Origin: Virgibacillus sp. AGTR
Lineage (GTDB): Bacteria > Bacillota > Bacilli > Bacillales > Amphibacillaceae
Length of the DNA: 38,171 bases
Direction: 5' to 3'
NCBI RefSeq assembly: GCF_016919725.2
Contig: NZ_JAJERH010000040.1
Location: 1 to 38,171 of the forward strand
Positions 17,176-24,871 of this stretch are shown in pieces (positions within the stretch are counted from its first letter, which is position 1; every line of letters starts with the position of its first letter). Below the pieces are notes generated by a model that was not told the DNA's origin, searched no databases, and saw only the letters and a program-made list of their open reading frames with translations. A program made the translations under genes and the position numbers.

Positions 17176-17270
17176 GTTAAATGATTAGCTATCACTCTTG
17201 CAACAAGATATGCTTTGCGATAGGATATAGACAAGCTATTTAAGAACGGGAGCAAAGGAGGAGCCTAACT

Positions 17271-17747
17271 ATGACAAACAAACAACAACTAGAAGAACTT
17301 GCAAAAGCACTTTATACGATTAATCGGCATGCTAAAACAGCTCCTGACCCGAAACACCTCTACGATATAAAAAAAGAAACTATAAGTCGCTTACTCTCTG
17401 AAAAACGAGCTAATAAAGTCGGACTTCATTTTTCTAAACAGCCTAAATTTAGTAATCAACATTCAACGCTTCTTGTTAAAGTAGCTAACTATTATTTCCA
17501 TATTCCGCCAACCAAAAAAGACTTTAAGAATTTAGAGCACCTTGGATCATTAGACGAAAATTATCGGAACCCTCAAGCGAAAATGTCATTATCACAAGCG
17601 AAAAAAGTCATTTATCGTTATATTAATTGGAAGCCGGAAAATAAGAAAAGAAACTATGAAAAGAAACACTCTTCTGCTTCTACATATTTCACTCCTTCTT
17701 CATTGGGTAAAATGGAATGGCCGCCAAGTAAATCACACCGAAATTAG
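17271..17747 (+). CDS. ykyB: YkyB-family protein
   Basis: A 158-residue soluble basic protein matching B. subtilis YkyB (about 154 residues), a family of unknown function restricted to Bacillales. It opens with an acidic helix (LEELAKALYTINRHAKTA) and contains the conserved-looking segment KVGLHFSKQPKFSNQHSTLL in its middle. The C-terminal 30 residues are Lys- and Ser-rich and probably disordered. The ribosome site AAAGGAGGAG is strong. It sits next to yku-type genes as in B. subtilis, but nothing here points to a role. Confidence 0.8.
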   Translation: MTNKQQLEELAKALYTINRHAKTAPDPKHLYDIKKETISRLLSEKRANKVGLHFSKQPKFSNQHSTLLVKVANYYFHIPPTKKDFKNLEHLGSLDENYRNPQAKMSLSQAKKVIYRYINWKPENKKRNYEKKHSSASTYFTPSSLGKMEWPPSKSHRN

Positions 17748-17847
17748 AAATAATATTTAGCCTCATAATATCCTATTCCATACAAATACAAGTCAGTTAT
17801 ACGCTTTATACACCCTTTTCAAGTAGTAGCGGCAATCCTCTACTGCT

Positions 17848-18189
17848 TTATTTATGTGAAAATAATCGTTTTCCTGCCGAGAACAAGATTAGCACAATAC
17901 CAAAAATGGATAACGCTCGTAATAGTAGTGATAAATATGCATATGTAGATTTGTCTAATGTACCTGTAGTCATAAGAATACTAAAACATACTGTAAAAAC
18001 ACCTAAACTAATTCCGATGTACGACAGAAGCATATATGTACGTTTCCGCATATTCCACTGAATAAATATGTTTACGAAACGATATAAAATTCCTATTCCT
18101 AGAACGATCAGGAATAGTAACAAATAGCTACCCTCCCCTATTATTGATTGCAATCGATGCATATCATACTCTATATAAAGGATGTACAT
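17848..18189 (-). CDS. Small three-helix membrane protein, unknown function
   Basis: A 113-residue protein with hydrophobic segments at about 21-42, 53-73 and 84-105, separated by short basic loops (WNMRKRTY), so probably three membrane passes. I do not recognise the family. The start ATG 18189 is 8 bases after AAAGGG. It is divergent from the EamA gene and converges on ykyB. A weak hairpin (AGTAGAGG/CCGCTACT on the minus strand) lies beyond its stop near 17825-17845 and may end it. Confidence 0.65.
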   Translation of the reverse strand: MYILYIEYDMHRLQSIIGEGSYLLLFLIVLGIGILYRFVNIFIQWNMRKRTYMLLSYIGISLGVFTVCFSILMTTGTLDKSTYAYLSLLLRALSIFGIVLILFSAGKRLFSHK

Positions 18190-18296
18190 TGTATCGTCCC
18201 TTTCTTCTTTCCATAGATTAGTAGCATTCTATCCTACTCTTCTTTTAACTATACATCCTTATTCATCCCTAAGAAATTACCTTCTACACAAAATTC

Positions 18297-18326
18297 TCAC
18301 AGAACATTTATTAAATTTGATATAAT
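18297..18326 (+). promoter_or_regulatory. Extended -10 promoter for the EamA permease
   Basis: TGATATAAT (TG at 18318-18319, TATAAT at 18321-18326) is an extended -10; TCACAG at 18297-18302 is a weak -35 with an 18-base spacer. It lies 37 bases before the gene. Confidence 0.55.
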
Positions 18327-18362
18327 GGGCTAAATTGACAACTATAGAGGGGTGATTTGTAT

Positions 18363-19274
18363 TTGAAAAAAGCATATTTATATATTATCACCGGTGCTGC
18401 TTTATGGGGGACAATCAGTTGGTATGTTAAAAACCTCTATTCGTTTGGCTTCACACCTATGGAGGTAGTAATTTTACGAGCATGGTCAACAGCCCTATTG
18501 CTCTTTCTTTACTTATTATTTTTTTTCCGAAACAAACTAAAGCTTAAATCCTTGAAAGATATAAGGTATTTCCTTGGAACTGGTATTTTAAGCATTACTT
18601 TCTTTAATTTTTGCCTATTTACAGCGATTGAATTAAGTACCATTCCTGTGGCTACAGCATTATTATACACCGCCCCTGCATTTGTAATGATATTATCCTT
18701 TTTATTTTTCAAAGAGCCCATTACGAAAGGGAAGCTTATGGCTCTTCTAACGACATTAATTGGAACTTGTCTCGTAGTAGAAGTCATACCATTTAATCTA
18801 AATGCTGTATCTCTAAGTGCAATTATTTTTGGTTTAGGTGCTGGATTTGGCTACTCCTTATATAGTATATTTAGCAAGTTTGCACTTCGAAAATACTCTA
18901 GTCTCAGCATAACTACTTATACGTTCATCATAGCTGCAATTGCATTATCACCTCTATTTCCCTACAAGGAAAAATGGGAATTACTCATGTACCCCGAGGT
19001 GATTTTCTACACACTTGGATTAGGCTTTTTACCTACTGCTTTCGCTTATATTATTTATACACATGGACTTAACCACACAGAAGCTTCCAAAGCATCTATT
19101 TTATCAACAGTTGAGCCAGTTGTAGCTACATTGATAGGTATATTAATATTTCAAGAGACGTTTTCTATCATCCAATCGATTGGGATGGCTTGTATTTTGG
19201 GGGCTGTTCTTTTTATTCAGTTAAATAACCAACCTAAGGCGGTCAACCTTTTACGAAAAACTGGTACATCATAA
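18363..19274 (+). CDS. EamA/DMT-superfamily permease
   Basis: A 303-residue transporter with ten predicted helices arranged as two EamA repeats (about 5-135 and 150-285). The repeat-end signature is visible as FFKEPITKGKLMA in the first half and IFQETFSIIQSIGM in the second. These proteins usually export amino acids or metabolites; the substrate is not readable. The start is taken as TTG 18363 (fM-KKAYLYIITG), 7 bases after AGAGGGGTGA; another TTG at 18357 is too close. The TAA stop (19272-19274) is part of the left end of a family A repeat. Confidence 0.87.
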   Translation: MKKAYLYIITGAALWGTISWYVKNLYSFGFTPMEVVILRAWSTALLLFLYLLFFFRNKLKLKSLKDIRYFLGTGILSITFFNFCLFTAIELSTIPVATALLYTAPAFVMILSFLFFKEPITKGKLMALLTTLIGTCLVVEVIPFNLNAVSLSAIIFGLGAGFGYSLYSIFSKFALRKYSSLSITTYTFIIAAIALSPLFPYKEKWELLMYPEVIFYTLGLGFLPTAFAYIIYTHGLNHTEASKASILSTVEPVVATLIGILIFQETFSIIQSIGMACILGAVLFIQLNNQPKAVNLLRKTGTS

Positions 19275-19492
19275 AAGAGGCTGGGACAAAACACAACTTC
19301 TTTACTCAAAATACGAATAATCATATGATCAATAGGAGAATCATCGCCGCACCGTGAAAATATACGCTCTTTCCGCTATTTAGCCACAAAAACGCCCCCT
19401 GAAATTAGATTTTTTACTCTAACTTCAGGGAGTCGGTACCTTATCGTTCGTTTTTAATTATTTCTCTTCATTCTTTTGTCTCAGTCTCTTTT
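19273..19492. repeat. Family A intergenic repeat, copy 2
   Basis: The left end AAAAGAGGCTGGGACAAAA (19273-19291) and the right end TTTTGTCTCAGTCTCTTTT (19474-19492) are imperfect inverted repeats. The left 100 bases match copy 1 closely (CAACTTCTTTAC, then ATACGAATAATCAT). The centre holds its own hairpin, CCCCCTGAA...TTCAGGGAG near 19392-19431. It starts inside the stop codon of the EamA gene. Confidence 0.75.
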
Positions 19493-19510
19493 ACCTAGAC
19501 ATAATAGAGA

Positions 19511-19657
19511 TCAAGCTTTTTTCCTCTTGTTTTGGACTAATTTCATCTGTTTCATTTCTAATCTAGTTTCTATCTGAGAAATGCTTTTCTTATCGTCTAG
19601 TAATTCTTGTTTATTTTGTTTAACTAACTGCTCAAAATTTAACGTTTTTGGTCGCAT
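19511..19657 (-). CDS. FbpB-like small basic protein
   Basis: A 48-residue ORF with a good ribosome site (AAGGAGTG) 7 bases before ATG 19657. The pattern NFEQLVKQNKQELLDDKKSI followed by IETRLEMK and a basic tail resembles the Fur-regulated basic protein B family, small proteins thought to act with the FsrA RNA in the iron-sparing response. No Fur box (TGATAATnATTATCA) is visible upstream, so iron control is unsupported here, and other family members may have different roles. It lies between a repeat and patA, on the opposite strand. Confidence 0.65.
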   Translation of the reverse strand: MRPKTLNFEQLVKQNKQELLDDKKSISQIETRLEMKQMKLVQNKRKKA

Positions 19658-19772
19658 GTGATACACTCCTTTTATACTGTCAACAAGAGTATACCGTAAA
19701 TTCTTGTAAACTAGATCACAAATTTTTAAATATTTTTTAACAATTTAATTAATTCACCTTGGAGGTAATTTT

Positions 19773-20930
19773 ATGCAACATCTACTTAATAAAAATGTAA
19801 AAGAAATAGAAATATCAGGGATTCGTAAATTTTTTAATATGGTAGCAGATGAAAAAGATATTGTATCGTTAACCATTGGACAACCAGATTTCCATACACC
19901 CGATCACGTTAAGGAGGCAGCGGTAAATTCCTTACATAAAAACAAAACAACCTATACACATAATGCAGGTATTATTGAACTTCGTCGAGCCATAGCTGTG
20001 TTTAATCAAAAGCAGTACGCGATTAGCTATAATCCTGAAAATGAAGTCATTGTTACAACAGGTGCATCTCAGGCGATTGATATTGCTTTTCGTACCATAT
20101 TGAATCCAGGAGATGAGGTATTACTCCCTGGACCAATTTACCCTGGATATGAACCGTTAATCCGCTTAGCTGGAGCAAGTCCGGTTTATATGGATACAAC
20201 TAAAACAGGCTTTAAAGTTACTAAAGATATGCTTGTTAAGCATATAACAAAAAAAACAAAATGTATTGTTTTGCCCTATCCTTCTAATCCAACTGGGGCT
20301 TCATTCTCAACAGAAGAATTGCAACAACTTGTCTCCATACTGAAAGATAAAGAACTGTTTGTATTAGCAGACGAAATATATAGTGAATTAGTATATGACA
20401 GCCAACATATTTCCATAGCTAGATTTTCCGAGATAAGAGATAAAACCATTGTTATTAATGGGTTATCAAAATCCCACTCCATGACTGGGTTTCGAATTGG
20501 TTACGTATTAGCACCCGATTGGATCGCTTCGGAGATGCTAAAGGTTCATCAATATAATGTCTCCTGCGCTTCTTCCATTAGCCAGTATGCTGCATTAGAG
20601 GCTTTAACATATGGAATAGACGATTCAAGCGAAATGCGATCTGCTTATCAGCAGCGAAGAGATTATGTACAAGAGAGATTGAACAACATGGGGCTTAGTG
20701 TCCAGAGGCCTGAAGGAGCATTTTATTTCTTCCCAAAATTTCCGATAAAAGAAATAAGCTCATTCCAATTAGGATTGGACCTAGTAAGAAAAGGTAAGGT
20801 TGCGCTAGTACCAGGTAATAGCTTTTCTAAACTAGGAGAAGGATATATGCGCATTTCCTATGCATATCAATTAAAGACCTTACAAAAAGGACTGGATAGA
20901 TTGGAGGATTTTATTCAGACGTATTTATAA
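19773..20930 (+). CDS. patA: Aminotransferase A (PLP, class I fold)
   Basis: A 385-residue class I/II aminotransferase close to B. subtilis PatA (393 residues), a branch linked to lysine/diaminopimelate metabolism. The PLP lysine is K233 in NGLSKSHSMTGFRIG. Other landmarks are TGASQAID (phosphate cup), YPSNPTGA and DEIYSELVYD. The catalytic-domain sequence is intact, and the C-terminus is about 8 residues shorter than in B. subtilis. TTGGAGGTAATTTT precedes ATG 19773. Monocistronic; no clear terminator before the convergent Spo0E-like gene. Confidence 0.92.
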   Translation: MQHLLNKNVKEIEISGIRKFFNMVADEKDIVSLTIGQPDFHTPDHVKEAAVNSLHKNKTTYTHNAGIIELRRAIAVFNQKQYAISYNPENEVIVTTGASQAIDIAFRTILNPGDEVLLPGPIYPGYEPLIRLAGASPVYMDTTKTGFKVTKDMLVKHITKKTKCIVLPYPSNPTGASFSTEELQQLVSILKDKELFVLADEIYSELVYDSQHISIARFSEIRDKTIVINGLSKSHSMTGFRIGYVLAPDWIASEMLKVHQYNVSCASSISQYAALEALTYGIDDSSEMRSAYQQRRDYVQERLNNMGLSVQRPEGAFYFFPKFPIKEISSFQLGLDLVRKGKVALVPGNSFSKLGEGYMRISYAYQLKTLQKGLDRLEDFIQTYL

Positions 20931-20960
20931 ACCGTTCCTATAATTACATCATTATAATTT

Positions 20961-21134
20961 CTATTTTTCATGTGCATCAGGGTGTTTCATGCTCTCATAA
21001 AGATTTAAGAGCCTATCCAATTCTTGACTAAGCGCAACTGATTCAAGATTGGTAAACCCTTTTTCCAATGCAACCTCCGTCATTTTATTACGCAGAAATT
21101 CAATTCTTTTAAGAAGATTGTCTGTTGTACTCAT
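20961..21134 (-). CDS. Spo0E-like aspartyl-phosphate phosphatase
   Basis: A 57-residue protein with the family signature: IEFLRNKMTEVALEKGF, then SQELDRLLNLYES. The SQELD motif is the hallmark of Spo0E/YisI/YnzD proteins, which dephosphorylate Spo0A~P and delay sporulation by forming a two-helix hairpin. The strong ribosome site GGAGGAGG is 16 bases before the only in-frame ATG, an unusually long gap with no ATG, GTG or TTG between them. Start selection is therefore uncertain. It is convergent with patA. Confidence 0.83.
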   Translation of the reverse strand: MSTTDNLLKRIEFLRNKMTEVALEKGFTNLESVALSQELDRLLNLYESMKHPDAHEK

Positions 21135-21317
21135 TATGATCGCAGTGATACCTCCTCCTTTTGGTTTATTTTACTGTAGCATAGCATTACAGAATTTGAC
21201 AAGTTTTTCTTGCTATATAACACAAGCTATTTTATTTGTAGAGATTCTCTTACTCGCTTAGTTTTGTCCACTATGCTACTATAATAAGTGTAATGTTTTC
21301 TGGAAAGGATGTCTTCG

Positions 21318-21842
21318 GTGGCAGAAACAAAAAAGAAAAATGAATGGTTGGAATGGGTTAAGGCAATCATTATTGCAATTTTAATTGCTTTCTTTTTAAG
21401 AACGTTTATTTTTGCAACGTCTATTGTTGAAGGTGAAAGCATGGACCCCACTCTCCAAAACGGTGAAAGAGTAATCTTTAATAAAATAATCTATATTCTT
21501 GATGAACCAGAACGCGGGGACATTGTTATTATCGAAAGACCATTAAAAAATTATGTGAAACGTATTATTGGACTTCCTGGCGAGACAATTGAAATTAATG
21601 GAAGTAACCTTTATATTAATGGTGATAAATACGAACAAAATTTTTTAAATGAAGAAGCACAACGTCAGTCAGGTAATTATGGACCAGTGGAAATACCTGA
21701 AGGAAACTATTTTGTTATGGGAGACAATAGAGCAATAAGTAAGGATAGCCGAAATGGCTTGGGATTAATCGAAGAAAATGAAATTATAGGCCGCTCTGAA
21801 TTTATCATTTTCCCTTTCGATCAATGGTCCTTAACCAGATAA
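21318..21842 (+). CDS. lepB: Type I signal peptidase
   Basis: A 174-residue single-pass membrane serine protease (helix about 13-33) that cleaves signal peptides from exported proteins. The catalytic Ser is S41 in VEGESMDPTL and the Lys is K81 in NYVKRIIGLPGE; the conserved GDNR...SKDSR box follows. Size and one N-terminal anchor match SipS/SipT-type enzymes of Bacillus. The start is taken as GTG 21318, 9 bases after AAAGGA; an ATG at 21309 immediately abuts that site. It is monocistronic with a strong terminator. Confidence 0.93.
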   Translation: MAETKKKNEWLEWVKAIIIAILIAFFLRTFIFATSIVEGESMDPTLQNGERVIFNKIIYILDEPERGDIVIIERPLKNYVKRIIGLPGETIEINGSNLYINGDKYEQNFLNEEAQRQSGNYGPVEIPEGNYFVMGDNRAISKDSRNGLGLIEENEIIGRSEFIIFPFDQWSLTR

Positions 21843-21867
21843 ATAATAATATAACGTAGTGTATGGG

Positions 21868-21897
21868 AAAAGATCAGACGATTCGTCTGATCTTTTT
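21868..21897 (+). terminator. Terminator of the signal peptidase gene
   Basis: AAAAGATCAGACG (21868-21880) pairs perfectly with CGTCTGATCTTTT (21884-21896), followed by more Ts. Confidence 0.9.
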
Positions 21898-21916
21898 TGA
21901 AGTTTCCATTAATTAC

Positions 21917-22009
21917 TTATTTTTCTGCATCAAAGATACAGTAACCAATATTTAACAGAATAATAACAAAACAAATAATACCGAAGACAGCTCCCATATC
22001 GATTTCCAT
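21917..22009 (-). CDS. 30-residue single-span membrane peptide
   Basis: ATG 22009 follows a near-perfect ribosome site (GGAGGAGGTG), and the frame gives 30 residues: a short acidic start, one hydrophobic helix (about 7-25, including two Cys), and the tail FDAEK. It is too short for ordinary gene callers. I do not recognise a named family. The ribosome site strength and clean membrane-helix pattern argue that it is translated. It sits between the signal peptidase and the zinc-ribbon gene, on the opposite strand. Confidence 0.55.
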   Translation of the reverse strand: MEIDMGAVFGIICFVIILLNIGYCIFDAEK

Positions 22010-22190
22010 ATGTACCGCACCTCCTCCAAAAAGCTCCTATGTAACATAACTTAGTTAATCTTATTATTGGAATACTTCCACTTTATCATACCAATTTCTA
22101 TTACCTAAGAAAAGTCAAAATATGATAAAATAATGCTATTACTAATTAAATGAAAACAGAAGCTGTTTCATATAAAAGCAGGTGATTTAA

Positions 22191-23348
22191 ATGCTCCATT
22201 GTCCGTACTGTGGTACATCAATTAAAGAAGATGAGAGCTATTGTATTAAATGTGGCAAGAAACTACCAGAAGATAGGTTTAACCGGATGAAAAAGAAAGT
22301 AGGCAAGCAATTTTGGAAGCTACCAGCGATTGTCACAGGCTGTGTATTGCTTTCTATCGTCTTACTCTATGTTACGTTAGAAATTCGAACTGCTAAAGCA
22401 AAGGACTTATACAATAAGGGTGAAGAGAAGGTTCTAAATGCGGAATATCAAGAAGCTAAAGAGCTCTTTCAGAAAGCGATTGACTATAAGCATAATTTTA
22501 ATCAAGCACAGCATTCACTTGAATTTATGGATCATGCGTTATCCATAAGAGCTTCATTAGAAGAGTCAACGCAGTTTCTTAAAGAAAAAAAATATCAGGC
22601 AGCGCTCGATCTTATCAATAATACAGAAAACACGCTAAAAGACTTTGATGGGCCTGCGATAAACCAATTAATTGACGAGATTGCAGCTAATCGAAATGCT
22701 GTTAAATTAAAGCAAGTAACAGAATCTTTAAAAAAGGAACCGAATATTGATCAATTAAAAATATTACTTTGGGACGCTGCTTCTATCGACACTGAGGAAG
22801 CTGAACCAATTACAAAAGATATTAGAGACCAAATAATTAATTATACGTACACAAGGGCCAATGAGCAATTAAATAAAAAACAATTTAATGATGCGAAATT
22901 AATTGTTGAGGATGGCTTAAAATATGCTCCTAAGTCAGAGAAATTAACAAGTTTACAGACAACGATTGATAAGGAGCAGGTGAGTTTTGAAACGGCCCAG
23001 CAAAAAAGAATCGAGCAAGCTATGACCTCTGCTACGAAAGAACAGCAAGTAAATGAAAATGATGCGGTTGAATTAGTATCCATAAAAACCACTAGTGATG
23101 ATCAAGGTAATCTTGTAGTTAAAGGGAAGGTTAAGAGTGTGGCAACAATCCCTGTTAATTCCATCATGGTTAAGTATAGACTTCGAACTAAGGATGGGCA
23201 TGAGTTATTAACAAATGGCGTTTACGTATATCCTGATGAATTATATCCAGATGAGTCCGGAAACTTTGAATTCACTCATTTTGATATCGACTATAAAGCC
23301 AAAGATGTAGAAACGGATGTTGAGAAAATAACTTGGTATACCGATTAA
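22191..23348 (+). CDS. Zinc-ribbon, single-span, TPR-like membrane protein
   Basis: A 385-residue protein with an N-terminal cytoplasmic zinc ribbon (C4, C7, C18, C21 in CPYCG...CIKCG), a membrane helix at about 41-63, and a long extracellular helical region resembling tetratricopeptide repeats (A-K-D-L-Y-N-K-G then E-Y-Q-E-A-K-E-L-F-Q-K-A). The C-terminal domain of about 90 residues (from VELVSIKTTSDDQG) is beta-rich, like FxLYD-type domains. No specific function is known to me. It is 34 bases upstream of the HtrA-like protease, so the two are probably co-transcribed and may form a sensor/protease pair. Confidence 0.75.
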   Translation: MLHCPYCGTSIKEDESYCIKCGKKLPEDRFNRMKKKVGKQFWKLPAIVTGCVLLSIVLLYVTLEIRTAKAKDLYNKGEEKVLNAEYQEAKELFQKAIDYKHNFNQAQHSLEFMDHALSIRASLEESTQFLKEKKYQAALDLINNTENTLKDFDGPAINQLIDEIAANRNAVKLKQVTESLKKEPNIDQLKILLWDAASIDTEEAEPITKDIRDQIINYTYTRANEQLNKKQFNDAKLIVEDGLKYAPKSEKLTSLQTTIDKEQVSFETAQQKRIEQAMTSATKEQQVNENDAVELVSIKTTSDDQGNLVVKGKVKSVATIPVNSIMVKYRLRTKDGHELLTNGVYVYPDELYPDESGNFEFTHFDIDYKAKDVETDVEKITWYTD

Positions 23349-23382
23349 TTAAGAGGCTCATTCAAGCGAGGTGAACAATGCA

Positions 23383-24525
23383 GTGCCGAAACTAAAGTAT
23401 TCGACATATCTTCTATCAGGTCTTGTACTTATTATTGGTATCATAGCTATGATATTTATTTACCAAAAATGGCAAAGCGAAGATATGTCGATTAGTAATC
23501 CTGTCATAAATAAAGTAACTACAAGTAATCAAGATTTAGATTTAAAATCAATCATTCATGAAGCTGAAAAAAATGTAATTCAGATTGAGGGACAAAATGA
23601 AGATAGTACCATTACAGGCTCAGGATTCGTATATAATAAAAGTGGGGACATTATTACCAACGCCCATGTAATTAAAGATGCTGATGTAATCTATGTTCGT
23701 ACTGCCAATGCGCAAATTTATCCAGCTGCGGTTGTTGGGATTGGTGAAGATACAGATATTGCTGTCATTCGTGTTCCACAGCTTGCAGGTCAATATATGG
23801 AAGTCGAAAAAGAATCGCCTTCTGAAATAGGTGATGAAGTTATTGCATTAGGTAGTCCACACGGTTTTCAAAATACTGTTACATTAGGTATTATTTCTGG
23901 AAAAGAACGTAATTTTACGGTGGATGGATTTAATTATAATAATGTATATCAAATATCTGCTCAAATTACAGATGGGAATAGTGGCGGTCCATTAATTGAC
24001 AGAAAAACAGGTCATGTTGTTGGGATTAATTCAGTTGGAACTAAAGACGGCACGATAGGATTTAGTATCCCAATCACTGAAGTAATTGATGAAATGGACC
24101 AATGGTCACACGAAGCTCAAACGGATAAACTGGATTTTGCAAGCACATCAGATATTATTAGTTCTAAAGACCCCGATCAGATTCAAGAGGATGCAGAGTA
24201 TTTAGTTAATTATTTCCTTGAGAGTATTGAAATTAGAGATTACGTTAATGCTTACGCACTATTAAGTAGTGAGATGCAATCTAAGTCCTCCTACGCGCAA
24301 TTTCGAGAGGGTTATATTGATTTTATAAACGTGAAATTTTCAGAATTAAAAAGCACTATAGCAGACAATAATCAAGTTCAAATTGAAGCTTCCGTCACCA
24401 TTGAAAAAAGATCTAAAGAGGAAGAAAAAGCTAGCAAAACATCTTATGCCTATACGTTTACTACAAAATATGAAAATGATCAAATTAAAATTACTAGTAT
24501 TACAGCAACAGAAACAAAGGAATAA
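23383..24525 (+). CDS. HtrA-like membrane-anchored serine protease without PDZ
   Basis: A 380-residue trypsin-fold protease with an N-terminal anchor (about 8-28). The catalytic triad is visible: H95 in ITNAHVI, D125 in DTDIAVIRV and S200 in TDGNSGGPL. No PDZ follows; the last 120 residues (from DAEYLVNYFLESIEIRDY) look like an NTF2/DUF-type fold instead. The start is GTG 23383, 8 bases after CGAGGTGA, although GTG 23371 is possible. The TAA stop overlaps the left end of a family B repeat. Likely role: envelope protein quality control. Confidence 0.85.
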   Translation: MPKLKYSTYLLSGLVLIIGIIAMIFIYQKWQSEDMSISNPVINKVTTSNQDLDLKSIIHEAEKNVIQIEGQNEDSTITGSGFVYNKSGDIITNAHVIKDADVIYVRTANAQIYPAAVVGIGEDTDIAVIRVPQLAGQYMEVEKESPSEIGDEVIALGSPHGFQNTVTLGIISGKERNFTVDGFNYNNVYQISAQITDGNSGGPLIDRKTGHVVGINSVGTKDGTIGFSIPITEVIDEMDQWSHEAQTDKLDFASTSDIISSKDPDQIQEDAEYLVNYFLESIEIRDYVNAYALLSSEMQSKSSYAQFREGYIDFINVKFSELKSTIADNNQVQIEASVTIEKRSKEEEKASKTSYAYTFTTKYENDQIKITSITATETKE

Positions 24526-24594
24526 AGTTAAACTTCAATCAGCGGGAGTTTTGTTTATCCCCCAGAGGGCTTACTGCCAGTTATATTGGGGATA
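24524..24594 (+). repeat. Family B repeat, truncated copy (B3)
   Basis: It begins AAAGTTAAACTTCAATC (24524-24540) and ends ACTGCCAGTTATATTGGGGATA (about 24573-24594). It matches the two outer parts of the long copy at 36683-36858 but lacks about 100 central bases. Its first bases lie inside the stop codon of the protease gene. Confidence 0.7.
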
Positions 24595-24644
24595 GATCGG
24601 CCTTATTACTATTAGAAATCCGTTATAACTAGGTAAAAGTCCAA

Positions 24645-24672
24645 ACCATTTTCTCCGCGATCGCATATAGTG
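24645..24672 (+). promoter_or_regulatory. Possible sigma-K-like promoter for yjcZ
   Basis: AC at 24645-24646, a 17-base gap, then CATATAGTG at 24664-24672, one mismatch from the sigma-K -10 (CATANNNTA). Plausible because YjcZ proteins are sporulation-linked, but the match is short. Confidence 0.35.
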
Positions 24673-24697
24673 TAACTGTAAGATCGGAGGTGAAATA

Positions 24698-24817
24698 ATG
24701 GGTTACGGATATGGCGGAGGCTGCGGCTATCCTAGTGGAGGATATGGTAGCAACTTTGCATTAATCGTAGTGCTTTTTATTCTATTGATTATCGTAGGTG
24801 CTGCATTTTATTGCTAA
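24698..24817 (+). CDS. YjcZ-family small sporulation membrane peptide
   Basis: A 39-residue peptide with a Gly/Tyr-rich head ([17 protein letters not shown]) and a single hydrophobic helix ending FYC. This is the usual architecture of the YjcZ family of Bacillales sporulation peptides. ATG 24698 has a strong ribosome site, GGAGGTGA, 5 bases upstream. It is followed by a long bidirectional terminator. Its exact role in the spore is not established. Confidence 0.85.
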   Translation: MGYGYGGGCGYPSGGYGSNFALIVVLFILLIIVGAAFYC

Positions 24818-24822
24818 ACCAA

Positions 24823-24870
24823 AACAACAGCTTGTGCCATCTTTCTTCTCTTGGCGCAAGCTGTTGTTCT
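24823..24870. terminator. Bidirectional terminator between yjcZ and the EAL gene
   Basis: AACAACAGCTTGTGCCA (24823-24839) pairs with TGGCGCAAGCTGTTGTT (24852-24868) over 17 positions with one wobble, then CTTTT. Confidence 0.88.
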
Positions 24871-24871
24871 T

